A DNA stretch of 64,000 nt from Streptomyces sindenensis (GTDB lineage Bacteria > Actinomycetota > Actinomycetes > Streptomycetales > Streptomycetaceae). The notes under the pieces were generated by a model. It did not search any database, was not told the origin of the DNA, and saw nothing but the letters and a program-made list of their open reading frames with translations. Both the position numbers and the translations under genes were made by a program. The stretch lies in contig NZ_BMSG01000028.1 in NCBI RefSeq assembly GCF_014649035.1, positions 43,736 to 107,735 on the forward strand, written 5' to 3'. Below are positions 60,408 through 64,000 of this stretch, piece by piece; within the stretch, counting starts at the first letter, position 1; the number at the start of each line of letters is the position of its first letter.

Positions 60408-60426
60408 CCAGGTTAGGTTAACCTAT
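60408..60426. promoter_or_regulatory. Iron box (DmdR/IdeR-like) upstream of the ABC ATPase
   Basis: The 19 bases read CCAGGTTAGGTTAACCTAT and match the DtxR/IdeR/DmdR consensus TTAGGTTAGGCTAACCTAA at 15 positions. The site lies about 70 bases upstream of the ABC ATPase start (minus strand), a normal position for iron-dependent repression of siderophore uptake. Confidence 0.8.
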
Positions 60427-60499
60427 CCTCCACTTCCCGCCCCGGGTCCCGGCGGCCGTCCCACACGCTCAACGCCCTGACGGACAAGGGGCGTCCGGT

Positions 60500-61543
60500 T
60501 CAGAGCTGGAGCCCGGCGACGGCTTTCCCCGCATCCAGTCCGCACGCACCCGCACCGGCGAAGGCCCAGGCCGCCGCGCAGAGCGCCCGCAGCCCGTCGA
60601 GCGCGTCGCCTTCCCCGTCCAGGGCCAGGGCATCCCCGCGCACGGAGGCCTCCCAGCCCCCGCAGCGGTACGCCTCGCCGTCCCGTGCCACCTCGGGCTG
60701 CCCGGTCAGCAGCCCGCGCAGGTCCCGGTCCACATAGGTCGGCCGGTGCTCCGGCGGGGCGGCGATGAGCTGGGCCGCGTCGGTCACCCCGGTCAGGACC
60801 AGCAGGGAGTCCACGCCCCCGTTGAACGCCCCCTCGATGTCCGTGTCCAGCCGGTCCCCGACGACGATCGGCCGCTTCGCCCCGGTCCGCAGCACGGTCT
60901 CGCGGTGCATCGGCGGCAGCGGCTTCCCCGCGACCTGCGGCTCGGCCCCGGTGGCGATCCGTACGACCTCGACCGCGGCCCCGTTGCCGGGTGCGATGCC
61001 CCGGGCGCTCGGGATGGTCAGGTCGGTGTTGGACGCGAACCACGGCAGCCCGCGCCGGATCGCGTAACTCGCCTCGGCGAACCGCCCCCACGTCATGTCC
61101 GGCCCTCCGTACCCCTGGACCACGGCGGCCGGGTCGTCGTCCGCCGACTCCACCGGCTTGAGACCGCGCTCCCGCAACGCGACCCGCAGCCCCTCGCCAC
61201 CGATCGCCAGCACCCGGGCCCCGGGCGGCAGTTGGTCGGCGACCAGCCGGGCGACGGCCTGGGCGGAGGTGATCACATCGGAGGGTTCGGCGGGCACACC
61301 CAGTTCCGTCAGGTGCTCCGCCACCGCGTCCGGCGTCCGCAGGGCGTTGTTGGTGACGTACGCGAGGTGCATGCCCCCGGCCCGTGCGGCGGCCAGCGAC
61401 TCCACGGCGTGCACGATGGCCTCGCCGCCCGCGTACACCACCCCGTCGAGGTCCAGGAGAGCCGTGTCGTACGCCTCGCTCAGCGCCGTGGCACTCCCCG
61501 ACGGACTCCCCGACGGCCGAACACCGTCCTGCTGGTGGCTCAT
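60500..61543 (-). CDS. HAD-IIA family phosphatase
   Basis: A 347-residue haloacid-dehalogenase superfamily hydrolase of subclass IIA. Motif I is LLDLDGVVYAGG (about residues 29-40, nucleophile Asp), motif II is AYVTNNAL, and PIVVGDRLDTDIEGAFNGGVDSLLVLTG is motif IV. It resembles NagD/phosphoglycolate or 4-nitrophenyl phosphatases; the substrate is unknown. A C-terminal extension of about 70 residues (EAYRCGGWEASVRGDALALDG...) after the core is unusual for NagD. The ATG at 61543 has GAGGAG upstream. It is divergent from the DUF1015 gene. Confidence 0.9.
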   Translation of the reverse strand: MSHQQDGVRPSGSPSGSATALSEAYDTALLDLDGVVYAGGEAIVHAVESLAAARAGGMHLAYVTNNALRTPDAVAEHLTELGVPAEPSDVITSAQAVARLVADQLPPGARVLAIGGEGLRVALRERGLKPVESADDDPAAVVQGYGGPDMTWGRFAEASYAIRRGLPWFASNTDLTIPSARGIAPGNGAAVEVVRIATGAEPQVAGKPLPPMHRETVLRTGAKRPIVVGDRLDTDIEGAFNGGVDSLLVLTGVTDAAQLIAAPPEHRPTYVDRDLRGLLTGQPEVARDGEAYRCGGWEASVRGDALALDGEGDALDGLRALCAAAWAFAGAGACGLDAGKAVAGLQL

Positions 61544-61615
61544 ATGCGTCGCTCCTCTTCCCTCTGCGTCTGCCCCGATCATCGCGTATGCCCCAGGCAC
61601 ACATACGATGCCCTG

Positions 61616-62896
61616 ATGAACACTTCAGGTCCCGTCGACCAGGGGCTGCGGCTGATCCCGTTCCGCGGACTGCGTTACGTCCCCGAGCGGGTCGGCAGCC
61701 TTGCCGCCGTGACCTCGCCGCCGTACGACGTGGTCGTCCGGCCGGACGGGCTGCACCACCTGGAGTCCGCGGATCCGCACAACATCGTGCGCCTCATCCT
61801 CCCCCAGGCCGACACGGCCCGGGACCGGCACCGGCAGGCGGCCGACACGCTGGACCGCTGGCTGGCCGAGGGGGTCATCGCCCCGGACCCTGACCCGGTG
61901 CTGTACGTCTACGAGCAGCGCAACGACGAGATCCTCCAGCGGGGCCTGATCGGCGCGCTGGCGCTCTCCCCCGCCTCCGCGGGCATCGTGCTGCCCCACG
62001 AGGACGTCATGGACGACGTCGTAGCGGACCGCGCGGAGCTGATGCGTACGACGGGGGCCCATCTGGAGCCGCTGCTGCTGACGTACCGCGGCGACGAGGG
62101 TACGCCGACGGGTGCGGCCGCGGTCATCGACCGCACGGTCCTGCGGGAACCGCTGCTCGCCACGACGACGGAGGACGGCTTCCGGCACCGGCTGTGGGCG
62201 GTGACGGACCCGGCGGACCGGAGCGAGATCGAGACAGACCTCGCCCGATACCAGGCGCTCATCGCGGACGGCCACCACCGCTGGGCCACCTACCTCCGGC
62301 TCCAGCGGGAACAGACCGCTCCGGGCCCCTGGGACCACGGCCTGGTCCTCCTCGTCGACACGGCCCGCCATCCGCTCCAGGTCCGCGCCATCCACCGGCT
62401 CCTGCGCAATCTGCCGGTCTCCCGGGCCCTGGAAGCGCTGACCGGCCACTTCCGCGTCCAGCAGGTCGAGGGGCCGCTCCCCCGGGCCCTGGGCGTCCTG
62501 GCCGAAGCGGCGGCCGCCGGCAACGCGTTCCTCCTCGCCGGCGACGGCGGCTTCCACCTGGTGGACCACCCCGACGCGGCCCTGCTGGCCCGCACGGTCC
62601 GGGCGGACCGCCCCGAGGCCTGGCGCACCCTGGACGCGACGGTCCTGCACTCCGCGCTGCTCGACGAGGTGTGGCGGACCCCCGACGCGCCCGAGCACAT
62701 CGGCTACATCCACGACACCGCGGCAGCCGTCGAACAGGCGGAACGTCTCGACGCCACGGCGGTCCTGATGCATCCCGTACGCGAAGAGGTCGTCCGGGAC
62801 CTGGCCCGGCAGGGCGTGACGATGCCCCGCAAGTCGACGTCGTTCGGCCCGAAGCCGGCCACGGGCCTGGTCATGCGGAGCCTCGCCCTCGACTGA
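61616..62896 (+). CDS. DUF1015 family protein
   Basis: A 426-residue DUF1015 protein. The family start LIPFRGLRYVPERVGSLAAVTSPPYDVV is obvious, followed by NIVRLILPQ and VLYVYEQRN. LIADGHHRWATYLRLQRE carries the conserved A-D-G-H-H-R motif, probably catalytic. The C-terminal part ends MPRKSTSFGPKPATGLVMRSL. The family is linked by some to kinase-like serine metabolism; the function here is unproven. The ATG at 61616 has no ribosome site, but a TACGAT -10-like hexamer at 61604-61609 places transcription start at or near the ATG, so the message may be leaderless. Confidence 0.9.
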   Translation: MNTSGPVDQGLRLIPFRGLRYVPERVGSLAAVTSPPYDVVVRPDGLHHLESADPHNIVRLILPQADTARDRHRQAADTLDRWLAEGVIAPDPDPVLYVYEQRNDEILQRGLIGALALSPASAGIVLPHEDVMDDVVADRAELMRTTGAHLEPLLLTYRGDEGTPTGAAAVIDRTVLREPLLATTTEDGFRHRLWAVTDPADRSEIETDLARYQALIADGHHRWATYLRLQREQTAPGPWDHGLVLLVDTARHPLQVRAIHRLLRNLPVSRALEALTGHFRVQQVEGPLPRALGVLAEAAAAGNAFLLAGDGGFHLVDHPDAALLARTVRADRPEAWRTLDATVLHSALLDEVWRTPDAPEHIGYIHDTAAAVEQAERLDATAVLMHPVREEVVRDLARQGVTMPRKSTSFGPKPATGLVMRSLALD

Positions 62897-62914
62897 CCAC
62901 CCGCTGACGAACGA

Positions 62915-62956
62915 GAGGAAGGGGCGGCACTCCGGTCGGAGTGCCGCCCCTTCCTC
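62915..62956. terminator. 19-bp bidirectional hairpin terminator
   Basis: The arms 62915-62933 and 62938-62956 are perfectly complementary with a GGTC loop, between the convergent stops of the DUF1015 gene and the TPR gene. Confidence 0.82.
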
Positions 62957-62966
62957 CCATCAGCGA

Positions 62967-64000
62967 TCAGGCCTTGGCGGAACCGTCCTCGGGGCCGTCC
63001 TCCGGACCGTCCTCGGCACGAGGCGCGGTCTCGTCGGCCGCGTCCGCCTCGTCGTCGTCGAGGACGTCGACGAACTCCACGCCGTCCAGCTCGGCGAGCC
63101 GGTCCGACGCGTCCGTGGAACCGTCCTTGTCGGCCTCCAGCGCCTTCCCGAACCACTCCCGGGCCTCGTCCTCGCGCCCGGCCTCCAGCAGGGCGTCCGC
63201 GTACGCGTACCGCAGACGCGGGGTCCACGGCTGCACGGAGCTGGACGCCAGCTCGGGGCTCTGGAGCGTCACGATGGCGGCGTCGATCTGGCCCATGTCC
63301 CGGCGGGCGCCGGCGGCCACGAGCCGCATCTCGACCTGCCCGGCCTTGTCCAGCTTCTGCACCTCGGGCTCACCGGCCATGGCCATCGCCCGCTCGGGCC
63401 GCCCGAGCCCGCGCTCGCAGTCCGCCATGACGGGCCACAGCTCGACGGACCCGGTCATCCGCCGGGCCGCCCGGAACTCGGCGAGCGCCTCGGCGTACTT
63501 CTGCGTCGCGTACGCCGCGAACCCGGCCGCCTCACGGACGGCGGCGACGCGGGACGCGAGCCGGAGAGCGATACGGGAGTAGGCGTACGCCTGCTCGGGG
63601 TCCTCGTCGATCAGCCGGGCCACCATGACGAGGTTGCGCGCGACATCCTCGGCAAGGGTCTTCGGCAGGCTCATGAGCTCCTGGCGTACGTCCTTGTCGA
63701 TCTCGTCGCCCGTGACGTCGTCCGGGATAGGCAGCCGCTTGATCGGCTCCCGGTCGCGGTCACGGTCGTCGCGCCCCCGGAAACCGCCACGGTCCCGGTC
63801 GTCGCGCTCGCCGCCTCGGTATCCACCCCGGTCGTCGCGGCGGAAGCCACCACCGCGGTTGTCGTCACGCCGGAAGCCACCACCACGGCTGTCATCGCGA
63901 CGGAAGCCACCACCGGAACCGCCCCGGTCCCTTGTGTCGCGGTCGCGGTCGTCGCGGCGGTAGCCGCCGCCGGAGGGCCGGTCGTCGTCACGGCGGGGAC
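62967..64000 (-). CDS. TPR-repeat protein with Arg/Asp/Gly repeat N-terminus (5' end outside window)
   Basis: The last 344 codons of a tetratricopeptide repeat protein whose start lies beyond base 64000. The frame stays open upstream of the internal ATG at 63674. It reads RDREPIKRLPIPDDVTGDEIDKDVRQEL just before it and, further upstream, a series of about ten-residue repeats of the type GGGFRRDDNR. The TPR part (MSLPKTLAEDVARNLVMVARLIDEDPEQAYAYSRIALRLASRVAAVREAAGFAAY; YAEALAEFRAARRM) has about four to five helical pairs, and the C-terminus is very acidic (VLDDDEADAADETAPRAEDGPEDGPEDG). The basic repeat region and acidic tail suggest a scaffold binding nucleic acid or protein. The function is unknown. 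Confidence 0.82.
   Translation of the reverse strand, partial: PRRDDDRPSGGGYRRDDRDRDTRDRGGSGGGFRRDDSRGGGFRRDDNRGGGFRRDDRGGYRGGERDDRDRGGFRGRDDRDRDREPIKRLPIPDDVTGDEIDKDVRQELMSLPKTLAEDVARNLVMVARLIDEDPEQAYAYSRIALRLASRVAAVREAAGFAAYATQKYAEALAEFRAARRMTGSVELWPVMADCERGLGRPERAMAMAGEPEVQKLDKAGQVEMRLVAAGARRDMGQIDAAIVTLQSPELASSSVQPWTPRLRYAYADALLEAGREDEAREWFGKALEADKDGSTDASDRLAELDGVEFVDVLDDDEADAADETAPRAEDGPEDGPEDGSAKA

Overview
This is a high-GC actinobacterial chromosome segment, almost certainly Streptomyces. The signs are strong G/C third-position bias, frequent GTG starts, many 4-base ATGA/GTGA gene overlaps, and Streptomyces families (DUF5685, SepF paralogue, streptogrisin-type proteases, ScpA/ScpB-ParA cluster, DmdR-like iron box). 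From about 27 kb rightwards the order der - acyltransferase - cmk - tyrA - aroH, scpA - scpB - pseudouridine synthase, ald, Nudix, pyrG, recN, nadK, tlyA is the conserved Streptomyces core order as I remember it. The left 14 kb looks more accessory.

Layout. (1) 1-14.4 kb: two paralogous secreted S1 (streptogrisin-like) proteases, the first cut by the window edge, bracket an accessory block. That block holds an alpha/beta hydrolase, a complete fxsA-fxsB-fxsC-fxsT RiPP cluster on the minus strand (precursor ending FNSAL, radical SAM/SPASM cyclophane maturase, TIR-like protein, and a ParA + TIR + NB-ARC + TPR giant protein), and a convergent SLATT membrane protein / SLOG protein pair. (2) 14.4-26.9 kb: DUF1684, DUF5685 with a very Cys-rich tail, SepF-like, acyl-CoA dehydrogenase, 14-TM MFS pump, PAP2 phosphatase, I78-like inhibitor, WYL regulator, glycosyltransferase pair, unknowns, and a perfect 4 x 22-bp tandem repeat array. 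(3) 27-31.5 kb: aroH-tyrA-cmk-acyltransferase-der operon. (4) 31.7-37.2 kb: Rieske lipoprotein, nucleotidyltransferase whose stop codon lies in a 178-bp palindromic MITE-like element, SRPBCC protein, then a four-gene NAD salvage operon pnuC-nadR-nrtR-ADP-ribosylglycohydrolase behind a 10-bp perfect inverted repeat that fits an NrtR operator. (5) 37.3-42 kb: parA-(small protein)-scpA-scpB-pseudouridine synthase. (6) 42-54.8 kb: ald, a STAND/TPR protein, Nudix, pyrG, GH15, aminotransferase IV/MerR divergent pair, PucR regulator, GT4. (7) 55-64 kb: recN-nadK-tlyA cluster, SCP2 protein, an orphan siderophore-type ABC ATPase behind an iron box, HAD-IIA phosphatase, DUF1015 protein, and a TPR protein with Arg/Asp/Gly repeats that runs off the right edge.

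Most notable. The fxs cluster couples a cyclophane peptide to two TIR-containing proteins and a STAND ATPase, an architecture that looks like a signalling or immune device. It sits beside a SLATT/SLOG pair (a predicted nucleotide-gated membrane effector system) and between two protease paralogues. FxsB carries a C-terminal domain in which the HExxH motif appears to be erased. No rRNA, tRNA, CRISPR or intact transposase was seen. All functional statements come from reading motifs and from remembered family knowledge; no database search was run.
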